Below are positions 1-9,235 of a stretch of DNA of 64,000 nucleotides, piece after piece. The notes below the pieces were generated by a model. The model saw only the letters and a program-made list of their open reading frames with translations, had not been told where the DNA came from and did no database searches. The position numbers and the translations under genes are program-made. The stretch is taken from positions 1 through 64,000 of the forward strand of contig CAYFEQ010000004.1 of assembly GCA_964342155.1 (NCBI GenBank). Direction: 5' to 3'. Source of the stretch: GCA-2701705 sp964342155. GTDB taxonomy: Bacteria > Pseudomonadota > Gammaproteobacteria > GCA-002705445 > GCA-002716945. Each line of letters starts with the position of its first letter. The stretch's first letter is position 1.

Positions 1-1468
1 TTTCGGACGTATGGCTATGAATGATTATGAAACAGTTGCACTTGTTGCTGGAGGACATACTTTTGGAAAGTCCCACGGTGCTGCACCTGAATCACATAAA
101 GGTCCAGAACCCGAAGGTTCAAAAATCCAAGAACAATCTACTGGTTGGAATAGTGACTATGGGACTGGTATGGGCGCTGACACTATTAGTAGTGGTCTAG
201 AGGGCGCTTGGACTGCTAATCCTATAAAATGGGACATGGGCTATTTAGATTTATTATTTGGATATGAATGGGAATTAGCAGCGAGTCCTGCAGGAGCCCA
301 TCAATGGAAGCCAAAGGAAAATGGTACTGATATAAATATTGTTCCTGATGCGCATGATTCATCTAAAAAGGTGGCTCCAATGATGTTAACAACTGACCTT
401 TCTATGAAAATGGATCCTCAGTATGGACCTATTTCAAAACGTTTTCATGAAAACCCAGACGAGTTTGCAGATGCATTTGCAAGAGCTTGGTTTAAGCTTA
501 CACATAGAGATATGGGGCCTCGTGCTTGTTATCTTGGTAAAGATGTTCCCAATGAAGAACTTATTTGGCAAGATCCAGTTCCTGCTGCCACGCACGAACT
601 AGTAAATGAAAAGGATGCTGAAGCTCTTAAAGCAACTATTTTAGAGTCTGGGCTATCTATACCACAACTTGTTAGAACTGCTTGGGCATCAGCCTCAACC
701 TTTCGTGGTTCAGATAAAAGAGGCGGAGCAAATGGCGCTAGAATACGTCTGGCTCCACAAAAAGATTGGGAAGCAAATAACCCGTCAGAATTATCAAAGG
801 TTATTCAAACTCTGGAAAAAATACAAAATGAATTCAATGCTGGTGATAAGCAAGTCTCTCTAGCAGATTTAATTGTATTAGGTGGTTGCGCAGGAATAGA
901 AAAAGCTGCAAAGAATGCAGGTCAAGATGTAAAAGTTCCATTTTCTCCTGGGCGTACTGATGCTTCACAAGATCAGACAGATCAAGATTCATTTAGTTTG
1001 CTTGAACCTCAAGCCGACGGATTTCGTAATTATGTTAAGGATGAATTCAGCACAGTAGCTGAAGAAATCTTAATTGATAGAGCACAATTAATGAAATTAA
1101 CTGCTCCAGAAATGACAGTCCTCATTGGCGGTATGCGTGTTATGAATACTAATTACGATAACTCCCAAAATGGTGTTTTTACAGATAAACCTGAGAAACT
1201 TACAAATGATTTCTTTGTTAACCTACTTGATATGGGAATAAAATGGAAAGAGGTTTCTAAAAAGGAAGATTTATTTGAAGGACGTGATAGAAAAACTGAT
1301 AAAGTTAAATGGACAGCTACTCGTGTCGACCTTATATTTGGGTCTAATTCTCAGTTAAGAGCTTTGGCAGAGGTTTATGGCTGCGAAGATTCACAACCAA
1401 AATTCATTGATGATTTTATACAAGCATGGACCAAGGTTATGAATCTAGACCGTTTTGATCTTAAGTAA
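1..1468 (+). CDS. katG: Catalase-peroxidase KatG, 5'-truncated by window edge
   Basis: Bifunctional haem catalase/peroxidase that removes H2O2. The open frame already runs at the window edge (FGR precedes the first Met at base 11), so this is the C-terminal part, about 488 residues of a family usually near 720-750. The Met at base 11 matches the Met of the Trp-Tyr-Met adduct. The proximal haem motif GGHTFGKSHG follows at once, with the His 15 residues downstream of that Met. Later blocks are typical of the duplicated C-terminal domain: SFRGSDKRGGANG, PGRTDASQ, LLDMG and the ending KVMNLDRFD. The distal Arg/Trp/His residues lie outside the window. The gene converges on a Fur-family regulator 27 bases downstream, a neighbour that makes sense for peroxide defence. 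Identity is certain; only the start is missing. Confidence 0.97.
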   Translation, partial: FGRMAMNDYETVALVAGGHTFGKSHGAAPESHKGPEPEGSKIQEQSTGWNSDYGTGMGADTISSGLEGAWTANPIKWDMGYLDLLFGYEWELAASPAGAHQWKPKENGTDINIVPDAHDSSKKVAPMMLTTDLSMKMDPQYGPISKRFHENPDEFADAFARAWFKLTHRDMGPRACYLGKDVPNEELIWQDPVPAATHELVNEKDAEALKATILESGLSIPQLVRTAWASASTFRGSDKRGGANGARIRLAPQKDWEANNPSELSKVIQTLEKIQNEFNAGDKQVSLADLIVLGGCAGIEKAAKNAGQDVKVPFSPGRTDASQDQTDQDSFSLLEPQADGFRNYVKDEFSTVAEEILIDRAQLMKLTAPEMTVLIGGMRVMNTNYDNSQNGVFTDKPEKLTNDFFVNLLDMGIKWKEVSKKEDLFEGRDRKTDKVKWTATRVDLIFGSNSQLRALAEVYGCEDSQPKFIDDFIQAWTKVMNLDRFDLK

Positions 1469-1495
1469 TCAGGAAAAATATTAGAATTAGTTAGA

Positions 1496-1894
1496 TTATT
1501 TATTTATAACTTTTATAACAACTTCTGTTTTTTCAACTTTCATTGTTTCGGGAATTTTTGGTAATTTAGAAAACGTTATTTTGTCTTCCGGTACATCAAA
1601 TAAACTATGATTGTTTAGATTATAAATATGATGATGATGGCTTAAGTTTGTATCATAAAACTTTTGTTCATTATCCAGGTTAATTATTTTTAACAAACCC
1701 TTAGACTCAAAAAGACATAATGTATTATATATAGTGGCTTGTGAGATATTTATCTTAGATTTATTAATTTTCTCAATTAAGTCTGAAGCTGTAAAATGTT
1801 GGTCCTTGATAAAAACTAAAGACGCAATTTGTAGACGTTGTTTTGTTGGCTTGATTTGATTTTTCATCAAATAATTTTCAAAGGTTTCTTTCAT
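1496..1894 (-). CDS. Fur-superfamily regulator, Irr/PerR-like
   Basis: Metal- or haem-responsive transcription regulator of 132 residues. The N-terminal half is the Fur winged helix (KPTKQRLQIASL, then TASDLIEKI and SQATIYNTL). The C-terminal half has FYDTNLSHHHH followed by DVPEDKITFSKLP and a hydrophobic VVIKV end. This pattern resembles the rhizobial iron-response regulator Irr (DTN..DHHHFF, then IP...LP..P) more than classical Fur. The CxxC pairs of the usual Fur zinc site are absent: I see one Cys only, in the DNA-binding domain. It converges with katG, so peroxide- or haem-linked iron control is plausible. Assignment to the Fur superfamily is firm; the Irr subtype is inferred from the His cluster and C-terminal pattern. 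Its targets are unknown. Confidence 0.88.
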   Translation of the reverse strand: MKETFENYLMKNQIKPTKQRLQIASLVFIKDQHFTASDLIEKINKSKINISQATIYNTLCLFESKGLLKIINLDNEQKFYDTNLSHHHHIYNLNNHSLFDVPEDKITFSKLPKIPETMKVEKTEVVIKVINK

Positions 1895-1934
1895 ATCTAC
1901 ATTATATATTTAAAGGGATTAATTGGAAGAGTTT

Positions 1935-2822
1935 TTATTTATTGTGTTCTTCAATGATTTTGTTTATAACTGATGAATCCTTATTATTCAACTTACGATG
2001 TATTGCAAGTTTCATCAATTTATTGACATATGCAGCACCATTTAGTTTTAATTTTAGTTTTTTTGCAATTTTTGAAGCTATATTTAGGTCCTTTAGATGT
2101 AAAGATGCCTTGAATCCAGGAGTATAATTCTTATCTATCATACGTAAACCATGAATATCTAAAATTTTACTATAACCAAATCCTCCCATCAGCGCTTTCC
2201 TTATAAGTTTCAGATCACAGCCAGCTTTTCTAGCTAATAAAAATATTTCACTAACTGCCACCATTGTTTCTGCCACTAGGATTTGGTTGCAAGCCTTTGT
2301 TATTTGACCGGAGCCACTTTTACCAATATAGGTGATATTCTTTCCTAGAATATTTAAAATAGGTTTTATGTGATTGAAAGCTTTTTTTTCTCCACCAACC
2401 ATAATAGATAATTCTCCACTAATCGCACCTATTTCTCCTCCAGAAACAGGGGCATCTATAAAAAAAACACCCTTCTTCTTTAATTCTTTTGCGATATAAA
2501 TAGTGGAATCTGGTGATATAGTGCTCATATCTATAATAATGGAGCCCTTAGTAATATTTTTTAGTAAACCATTTTTAGACAGTATAACTTCAATCACATC
2601 ATTTGAATCAGGCAGGTTCGTAATTATTATTTGAGAGTTTTTTGAAATATCACTAATACTTGAATTAAAGTTTCCACCAATTTTCTTAATTTCTTTAATA
2701 ACGGATTTTTTTCTAGCAAAAAAGTTTATATGGTAATTAGAATTTAATAAGTTTTTAACCATGGGTTTACCCATAATACCTAAACCTATGAAGCCTATAA
2801 TTTTGTTAAGTTTTTTAACCAT
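1935..2822 (-). CDS. NAD(P)-dependent beta-hydroxyacid dehydrogenase (GarR / 3-hydroxyisobutyrate dehydrogenase family)
   Basis: Soluble oxidoreductase of 295 residues, the usual family length. The N-terminal Rossmann motif is at residues 10-20 (GFIGLGIMGKP; GxGxxG). The family substrate-binding signature DAPVSGGEIGA lies near residue 123, and the catalytic-Lys motif GSGQITKACNQ near residue 170. The members reduce or oxidise short beta-hydroxyacids such as tartronate semialdehyde, 3-hydroxyisobutyrate or succinic semialdehyde, and sequence alone does not separate these. It lies alone between the Fur-type regulator (40 bases away) and divergent holA. A tartronate-semialdehyde or glyoxylate role would suit an organism with malyl-CoA lyase (43452-44393), but that is inference. 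Confidence 0.9.
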   Translation of the reverse strand: MVKKLNKIIGFIGLGIMGKPMVKNLLNSNYHINFFARKKSVIKEIKKIGGNFNSSISDISKNSQIIITNLPDSNDVIEVILSKNGLLKNITKGSIIIDMSTISPDSTIYIAKELKKKGVFFIDAPVSGGEIGAISGELSIMVGGEKKAFNHIKPILNILGKNITYIGKSGSGQITKACNQILVAETMVAVSEIFLLARKAGCDLKLIRKALMGGFGYSKILDIHGLRMIDKNYTPGFKASLHLKDLNIASKIAKKLKLKLNGAAYVNKLMKLAIHRKLNNKDSSVINKIIEEHNK

Positions 2823-2862
2823 CTACATGTTATATTATATATAATCTCTATCTTTTTTCGAT

Positions 2863-3864
2863 ATGAAACTTAATTACAAAGAATTTATTGGAGCGTCAAG
2901 AATACCAGAGTCTGCTATATACCTTATTCATGGCAGTCCAAGACATTTACAGAATGAGATTGAAAGAAGAATACAAAATTATTTTAAAAAACTTAATTTT
3001 CTTACAAAAAAGAACTTTGTCATTGATAGTGATTTTATACTGGATGATCTTAGGAATGAGATAGAATTAAATACTCTCTTCAAAGAAAATAGAGTAATAA
3101 CTTTAAATATTGTATCAACTAGTATTCCACAAAAAATTAAAGATATAATTTCAGATGCAAAAGTTCCAGACGACTTAAAAATAATAATTAAAATCGATAG
3201 ACAGGCATCTTCATTTAAAAAAACTAAATTTTATGAATATTTATCAAAATCATCTACTATTATAGAAATTTTTGAGTTAACTGGGCATGATTTAAAAATA
3301 TGGGTTGAAAAAAAATTTACTACATATAAATTGAAGTTTGATGAACAAATATTTAAAAAGATTATTGAAAAAACTGAAGGTAATACTTTAGCCATAATAC
3401 AAGAAATCTATAAAATGTCGCTCGCTGATATTACTGATGTAAATAATTATTTTGATGTTTTGCAAAATGATTATAAATTTTCTGAATTTGATTTAATTAA
3501 TTCATTACTTAATCTTGATTTATCTAAATCATTAAAAATATTAAAATATCTTGAAGAAGTAAACTTCCCCTCTGTATACCTTCTTTTTTTATTAAATAGT
3601 GAATTTAAAAAAATTTATAACTTAAATATTGGGAATAAATTAAATATTTATATACCGAATTTTAAAATTAAAACTTATGATTATGTAAGAACTAAAGTTG
3701 ATTCTGATACACTTACTACTGTTATAGAATACTGTCACTCTATTGATAAATCTATAAAGACAGGCGTAGAGAATATTAGCCTTTGGCATCAGCTTGAAAT
3801 CCTTATTTCCTGCTTTATACTTAACAAACCTGTTGACAAATTTATTGGTAAAAAAGCATGTTGA
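2863..3864 (+). CDS. holA: DNA polymerase III subunit delta
   Basis: Clamp-loader delta subunit, 333 residues, close to the family length of about 340. It opens the beta sliding clamp. The N-terminal part has the AAA+-like but nucleotide-free pattern (YLIHGSPRHLQNEIERRI in the P-loop region), then a helical middle with EKTEGNTLAIIQEI and a C-terminal collar domain (FDLINSLLNLDLSKSLKIL). The sequence is diverged and very rich in Lys, Ile and Asn, as are its neighbours. It is followed by proA with a 7-base overlap and then by nadD and rsfS. The holA-nadD-rsfS proximity is a known gammaproteobacterial arrangement and supports the call. No good Shine-Dalgarno sequence is visible before the chosen ATG. 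Confidence 0.88.
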   Translation: MKLNYKEFIGASRIPESAIYLIHGSPRHLQNEIERRIQNYFKKLNFLTKKNFVIDSDFILDDLRNEIELNTLFKENRVITLNIVSTSIPQKIKDIISDAKVPDDLKIIIKIDRQASSFKKTKFYEYLSKSSTIIEIFELTGHDLKIWVEKKFTTYKLKFDEQIFKKIIEKTEGNTLAIIQEIYKMSLADITDVNNYFDVLQNDYKFSEFDLINSLLNLDLSKSLKILKYLEEVNFPSVYLLFLLNSEFKKIYNLNIGNKLNIYIPNFKIKTYDYVRTKVDSDTLTTVIEYCHSIDKSIKTGVENISLWHQLEILISCFILNKPVDKFIGKKAC

Positions 3865-5129
3865 AAGACAAAATTAATCGTTATGTAGAAAACTTATGTA
3901 AAAAGGCTTTTGTAGCGTCGAAGTCGGCAGCCTTAAATACTAGCGCTGATAGAAATAATATCTTAAAATCCATTGCCCAAAATCTAGACAAAGACAGAAA
4001 AAACATAGAAAAAAATAATACTATCGATCTGAATAATGCACATAAGAAAAAAATGAATGATGCAATGATAGACCGTTTGATTCTAAACGGAGATAAAATT
4101 ACAGCAATGTGTGATGGATTATATGAAATTATTAAAATACCTGATCCACTTTATAAAAAAATAAACTCTGTAAAACAAAAAAGTGGAATTACAGTTAGTC
4201 AAATGAGAGTACCTCTTGGAGTAATAGGAATGATTTATGAGTCTCGGCCGAATGTCACAATTGATGCTGCAGGGCTTTGTTTAAAATCGGGTAACAGCGT
4301 TATTTTAAGAGGTGGTTCAGAAGCAATTTATACAAATAGAAGACTTATGAGTAGTATAAAAAAATCTCTAAAGTCACATAAGAATAAAAAAAATTTAGAT
4401 TTAGTGCAGCTCATAGAAGTTACTGATAGACATGCCGTCGGTTGCCTTCTTCAAATGAATGAATTTGTTAATGTAATAATCCCTAGAGGAGGGAAAGACT
4501 TAATAAAAAGAATCACACAAGAATCTACAATTCCCGTAATCAAACATCTTGATGGCAATTGTCATGTCTACATAGATAAGGAAGCAGACTTAAGTAAAGC
4601 TATGAAGATTTCTATAAATTCGAAAACACAGAGATTTGGTGTATGTAATGCAATGGAAACTCTTTTGATTCATAAAAGTGTATCAAAAAAACTTTTATTT
4701 AAGTTAGCTAACTCACTCCAATCACAAGGTGTTGAAATTAGAGGTTGTAAAAATACTAAAAAGTATTTGGGTAATGTAGTTTTAGCTAAAGATGTAGATT
4801 GGTATACGGAGTTTTTAGGGCCAATAATTTCTATCAAAATAGTGCAAGATTTAGATGAGGCCATTGCTCATATAGATAAATATGGGTCAAATCATACTGA
4901 TGCTATAGTATCAAAAAATAAAAATTCCATTGAAAAATTTATTAATATGGTAGATTCCAGTTCCGTAATGATAAATACTTCAACTAGATTTGCTGATGGG
5001 TTTGAATATGGTCTTGGTGCCGAAATAGGAATTAGCACAGATAAATTACATGCGCGCGGCCCTGTTGGCGTTGAAGGCCTTACAAGTTTAAAATATGTTG
5101 TAAGTAGCCAAGGTAAAATTCGTAATTAG
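3858..5129 (+). CDS. proA: Glutamate-5-semialdehyde dehydrogenase (gamma-glutamyl phosphate reductase)
   Basis: Second step of proline biosynthesis: NADPH-dependent reduction of gamma-glutamyl phosphate to glutamate-5-semialdehyde. It has 423 residues, the normal length. ALDH-fold motifs are seen: PLGVIGMIYESRPNVTIDA, LRGGSEA, IPRGGKDLI, the catalytic Cys at about residue 263 (RFGVCNAMETLL) and the C-terminal ProA block FADGFEYGLGAEIGIST with RGPVG. The ATG overlaps the holA stop by 7 bases, indicating translational coupling. proB is not nearby. Its insertion between holA and nadD is a local arrangement also found in some other gammaproteobacteria. Confidence 0.97.
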   Translation: MLKDKINRYVENLCKKAFVASKSAALNTSADRNNILKSIAQNLDKDRKNIEKNNTIDLNNAHKKKMNDAMIDRLILNGDKITAMCDGLYEIIKIPDPLYKKINSVKQKSGITVSQMRVPLGVIGMIYESRPNVTIDAAGLCLKSGNSVILRGGSEAIYTNRRLMSSIKKSLKSHKNKKNLDLVQLIEVTDRHAVGCLLQMNEFVNVIIPRGGKDLIKRITQESTIPVIKHLDGNCHVYIDKEADLSKAMKISINSKTQRFGVCNAMETLLIHKSVSKKLLFKLANSLQSQGVEIRGCKNTKKYLGNVVLAKDVDWYTEFLGPIISIKIVQDLDEAIAHIDKYGSNHTDAIVSKNKNSIEKFINMVDSSSVMINTSTRFADGFEYGLGAEIGISTDKLHARGPVGVEGLTSLKYVVSSQGKIRN

Positions 5130-5142
5130 AAAACACTATAAA

Positions 5143-5760
5143 ATGAGAATTGGTATTTACGGTGGCGCATTTGACCCAATACATTTGGGGCACATAAACC
5201 CTATATTAGAAATTGTTCAAAAACATAAATTAGAAAAAGTTCACTTTATTCCAACCCACATATCTAACTCTAATAAAAAAATTGAAGCTAGCGCTGAAGA
5301 GAGATTGTTTATGATTAGAAAGTCTTTAGAGGATATAGGAAATTTTGTAGTTGATGATAGAGAGATAACAAGAGGGGGTAAATCTTTTACATATGATAGC
5401 ATTCAAGAGATAAAGGCTGAATATCCTGAGGCTCAATTATACTGCATAGTAGGTGATGATTTATTGACGAATATAATTTCTTGGAAATCTTTTGAAGAAA
5501 TCATTAAATTATCTAATATATTAGTTACTCGTCGTGATAGATCAGGAAAGGTAATTACAGATAACAAAGTTTCGTGCTATATGACACAAAATGAAAGTAT
5601 ATTTCATGATCAATCATATGGTAAAATATTTATAGAAAATACATCTATTGTAGATGTTTCTTCAAAGGAGATTAGACATAGACTTAAAAATAATAAATCC
5701 ATTTCAGGTCTAGTGAATATTAACTTAGAAAGGTGGCTAGAGAAGAATAAAGTCTATTAA
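5143..5760 (+). CDS. nadD: Nicotinate-nucleotide adenylyltransferase
   Basis: Converts nicotinate mononucleotide and ATP to deamido-NAD in NAD synthesis. It has 205 residues. The nucleotidyltransferase motif GGAFDPIHLGH occupies residues 7-17, with the HxGH pair H14/H17. The C-terminal DVSSKEIRHRL corresponds to the ISSTxIR ATP-binding motif. It follows proA by 13 bases and precedes rsfS by 5 bases. The window also contains nadC (19986-20816), so two NAD-biosynthesis genes are present but not linked. Confidence 0.96.
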   Translation: MRIGIYGGAFDPIHLGHINPILEIVQKHKLEKVHFIPTHISNSNKKIEASAEERLFMIRKSLEDIGNFVVDDREITRGGKSFTYDSIQEIKAEYPEAQLYCIVGDDLLTNIISWKSFEEIIKLSNILVTRRDRSGKVITDNKVSCYMTQNESIFHDQSYGKIFIENTSIVDVSSKEIRHRLKNNKSISGLVNINLERWLEKNKVY

Positions 5761-5765
5761 TTTAT

Positions 5766-6110
5766 ATGAAATTATTAAAAGAATTCATAATAAGCGCACT
5801 TGAAGAAAATAAAGCTGAAGATATAATCTCTATAAATGTAAAAAACAAGACCTCAGTAACAGACCATATGATTATTGTCTCAGGAAGATCGTTAAGGCAT
5901 GTCAAATCAATTGCTGACAATCTTATTAAAATACTTAAAAAAAATAAAATAAAACCAATTGGCATTGAAGGATATGCTAAATCTGAATGGATTCTATTAG
6001 ATTTTGGAGACTTACTGGTTCATGTAATGCATCCTGATAAAAGAAGCTTTTATTCACTTGAAAAATTATGGGATGAAAACATTGAAGCAGATAATTATAC
6101 ATTCCAGTAA
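5766..6110 (+). CDS. rsfS: Ribosomal silencing factor RsfS
   Basis: Binds ribosomal protein uL14 (L14) and blocks 30S-50S joining when nutrients are scarce. At 114 residues it is the normal length for this DUF143 family. Typical blocks are KAEDIISINV, the VTDHMIIVSGRS stretch, GYAKSEWILLDFGDLLVHVMHP and REEY-type downstream residues (here RSFYSLEKLW). It directly follows nadD, as in most gammaproteobacteria, and ends 4 bases before the YhdP-like gene. rlmH, which often follows rsfS, is absent here. Confidence 0.95.
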   Translation: MKLLKEFIISALEENKAEDIISINVKNKTSVTDHMIIVSGRSLRHVKSIADNLIKILKKNKIKPIGIEGYAKSEWILLDFGDLLVHVMHPDKRSFYSLEKLWDENIEADNYTFQ

Positions 6111-6114
6111 TTAG

Positions 6115-9100
6115 ATGAATAAAACACCCTCATATTTAACGAATATCTTTTCAATAATATTGCTAGCTCTATTTACAATTATTTTTGTTACTGAAAATAC
6201 TAATTTTATAAATAACAACTATAAAAGTTCTATAATTTCTACATTAGAAAAAAATATAAATTTAAGAATTAAAATTGATGATATCGATGTTGAATGGAAT
6301 GGATTAGAACCAACGATAATATTTCATAAAATTAAATTAATAGACAAAGAAACAAATAAGGAAATTATATCAGGGGAAAGCCTTATATCTAAATTAGATT
6401 TGTATCAATCTATTATTCAAAATAGATTTGTTCCAAAAGAATTTAATATTATAAATACTAAATTAAGCTTGAAATATAGTAATAGAAATCTATATTTCAA
6501 AAATAAAAATATTTTTGAACTTAAAGATAAATTTTTCTTGGAGCATAAAGCTCAAACAGATTTTTCAGCACTGACATTTAGAATGACTGATTCCTCAATT
6601 ATTTTAAATAATCTACCATATGTTGATAAATACATATTACAAAATATGAATCTTGTAATAGTAAGTCAAGATAATAATCTAAAGATTTTTACTACATTTA
6701 ATCATTCAAATATCAATGAAGTTGTACATATTGCTGCAGATTTAAATTTAACTAAAAATAAAAAGCCAACTGGCACAATCTATTCTAGAGGGGTTAACCT
6801 AAATCTAAAAAAATTTCCAATAGAGATGAAAAATATAAAAACTTCTGCTCAGTCTATAAACTATACTCTTTGGTCAAATTTAGATAAAGGTGAATTTAAG
6901 ACTTTAAGTGGTAAAGTCTCAGCTAACAGTCTAGATATTTATAACAGGATTACAGAAAAAAAGTTAGAATTGACTAATATAAAATCTGACTTAATTTATA
7001 ATTCTAAAAATAAAACACAAAGTTTATTGTTAAACGATTTTAGTTTCAATACTCAAAGCCATAACTATTCAAGCAATCAATTTTTCTTAAAAATTAAAAA
7101 TAATAGAGGGACAGATCTATCATTCAAAAGTTTACAAATTATTGATTTTAAAAATCTTTTAAATGTGATGCCCAATATATCAAGAAAAAATATTAATAAA
7201 GTATTGAAAAACTTAAAATCTGGTGAAGTGAAAAATGCAAACTTCATTGATTTAAATATATTAAAGAAAATGAAATTTACATTTTCTTTTAAAAATATTC
7301 AATTAATAACAAAAAATGCAAAACCTTCTATCAATAATATTTCTGGAAATTCTACTGGTACATTTACTAAGGGTTTTTTGAAACTCAATAGTCCAAATTT
7401 AGGGATTACACATGAAAAATTTGGTGATAAAGAACAAATTATTAATTTAAATGCACTAATTAATTATAGATATAAGGGAAATAATTTGTATATGAATGCA
7501 CAAAACTTCACTGTGAATGATTTGTATAAATTTAATATGAGTTCTTCTTATCACCGAAATGAATTAGATTTTAGAGTTACATCTAATGGAAAGATAGAAT
7601 TCTTAAGCAAAACTATAAATAAATACAATATTAAGTCTATTGATAAAAATTTAGTTTTATCAGGAAAATACTTTATTGATATTAGAGGAAAAAACTATTT
7701 AAAGAAAAAGAACTTATATGGAGTGCTAGAAGTATCTGAATTAGGATTTTTTGATAAAAAAACTAAATTGGCAATTACAAACCTAAATACTAGAATTAAT
7801 TTTAGTGGATCACATATAGTTTCCACAAAGAATAAATTCAAATTTAAAAATAAAGATTTTGATATGTTAATTAATACAAATATTCTTAATGGAACTACTA
7901 AATATTTTTTGCAAGCCAATGGCAAAATAAATACTGAATTAATAAAAGATTATTTTAAAATTAAAGATGAAGGAATTGTCAATGGTGAATCATTTGCTAA
8001 AATACGAATTAACCTTACTCCAGAATATTTATTTGAAAGAGTAAATTTTAATTTAATATCAGATTTGAAGGGTGTTGCCATAAATATTATTGGTCCACTT
8101 AGAAAGACTAAGTCTGAAAAAAAACTTCTAAATGTTAATTACACATATAAAAAAGATGATAACAATAATGTAAAAGTATTCTTTGATAAATATAAAATGT
8201 TAGTCTCATTTAAAAAAGATATATGGTATTTAAATGTAGATTCACCAAATATTAAAGGTAATATTAATTGGCCAATAAAAAATTCTGAAAAAAATAGAGT
8301 AGTGGCAAGATTAAGATATCTAAATATGAACCAATTTAATTATTTTTCAGAACCCAGTGATTTACCTTATTTAAACCTAGTATCTAAACAAGTTAAAGTA
8401 GGGAACTTACATCTTGATAATGTTGAAGTTTTAACAGCTCCGACAGAAAATAGTCTAATTTTTGAAAGATTTAACTTTAATAATATTAATTTATCAATGG
8501 ACGGTTCTGGTGAGTGGAGTCATAAGAATAAGAAAATGGAAACTTTTTTCAAAGCTAGTTTTTCTAGTAATAATTTAGGAAGAGCACTTAAGGGACTTGG
8601 TTATACTGGTTTGATCCGTAAGGGTAAAATTAAATCAGAATTAGTCGGATTATGGAATGGATCTCCAGATCAATTTAAATTTTCTAATTTTGATGGTACT
8701 TTGAAGTTTAAATCTAATAATGGTGAAGTATTACAAGTTACTAAGCAAACTCAAGCAATTGGACAATTATTAGGTCTATTTAGTATTTCTGCATTACCCA
8801 AAAGACTTTCTTTGGATTTTAGTGACTTCTTTTCAACAGGACTTAAGTATGATGATATGGAAGGAGACCTTCATTTTAAAGCAGGTAAGGCGGATACAAA
8901 AAAATTAATTCTTCAAGGTACATTTGGTGAGATGAGATTAACCGGTGAAACTAATCTGATTAAGGAAACCTATAATCAAACACTGCTTTTTATCCCTGAT
9001 CTTTCATCCACTAGCCTAATCACAGGTGCTGTCGTTGGAGGACCAGTTGGTGCAGTAGCTGCAATTTTTTATGACAAGTTTCTAAAAGAAATTGGTGAAA

Positions 9101-9213
9101 AAGCACTTGGGATAGATACTAATAAGGTGGCAGCAATTGAATATTCAGTAACAGGGCCTTGGGAAGACCCAGAAGTAAAAGTTACTGAATCATTTAAACC
9201 AATTTTAAATTGA
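6115..9213 (+). CDS. yhdP: YhdP/AsmA-like envelope protein (putative intermembrane phospholipid transporter)
   Basis: Large protein of 1032 residues with one N-terminal membrane helix (about residues 8-28) and a long beta-rich periplasmic region full of Asn and Lys. The C-terminal AsmA-like/YhdP block is well conserved: QAIGQLLGLFSI, LSLDFSDFFSTGL, GEMRLTGETNL and the helix region VGAVAAIFYDKFLKEIG. YhdP, TamB and YdbH in E. coli form bridges that carry phospholipid to the outer membrane. E. coli YhdP is longer (about 1266 residues), so the middle groove is shorter here. The neighbours nit, tldD and pmbA give the classical yhdP neighbourhood. Confidence 0.9.
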   Translation: MNKTPSYLTNIFSIILLALFTIIFVTENTNFINNNYKSSIISTLEKNINLRIKIDDIDVEWNGLEPTIIFHKIKLIDKETNKEIISGESLISKLDLYQSIIQNRFVPKEFNIINTKLSLKYSNRNLYFKNKNIFELKDKFFLEHKAQTDFSALTFRMTDSSIILNNLPYVDKYILQNMNLVIVSQDNNLKIFTTFNHSNINEVVHIAADLNLTKNKKPTGTIYSRGVNLNLKKFPIEMKNIKTSAQSINYTLWSNLDKGEFKTLSGKVSANSLDIYNRITEKKLELTNIKSDLIYNSKNKTQSLLLNDFSFNTQSHNYSSNQFFLKIKNNRGTDLSFKSLQIIDFKNLLNVMPNISRKNINKVLKNLKSGEVKNANFIDLNILKKMKFTFSFKNIQLITKNAKPSINNISGNSTGTFTKGFLKLNSPNLGITHEKFGDKEQIINLNALINYRYKGNNLYMNAQNFTVNDLYKFNMSSSYHRNELDFRVTSNGKIEFLSKTINKYNIKSIDKNLVLSGKYFIDIRGKNYLKKKNLYGVLEVSELGFFDKKTKLAITNLNTRINFSGSHIVSTKNKFKFKNKDFDMLINTNILNGTTKYFLQANGKINTELIKDYFKIKDEGIVNGESFAKIRINLTPEYLFERVNFNLISDLKGVAINIIGPLRKTKSEKKLLNVNYTYKKDDNNNVKVFFDKYKMLVSFKKDIWYLNVDSPNIKGNINWPIKNSEKNRVVARLRYLNMNQFNYFSEPSDLPYLNLVSKQVKVGNLHLDNVEVLTAPTENSLIFERFNFNNINLSMDGSGEWSHKNKKMETFFKASFSSNNLGRALKGLGYTGLIRKGKIKSELVGLWNGSPDQFKFSNFDGTLKFKSNNGEVLQVTKQTQAIGQLLGLFSISALPKRLSLDFSDFFSTGLKYDDMEGDLHFKAGKADTKKLILQGTFGEMRLTGETNLIKETYNQTLLFIPDLSSTSLITGAVVGGPVGAVAAIFYDKFLKEIGEKALGIDTNKVAAIEYSVTGPWEDPEVKVTESFKPILN

Positions 9214-9235
9214 TATATCCTTATAAAAAGAGATT

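Noticed and set aside
669..863. Second open frame inside katG
   Set aside because: Alternate-frame shadow of a strongly conserved coding region.
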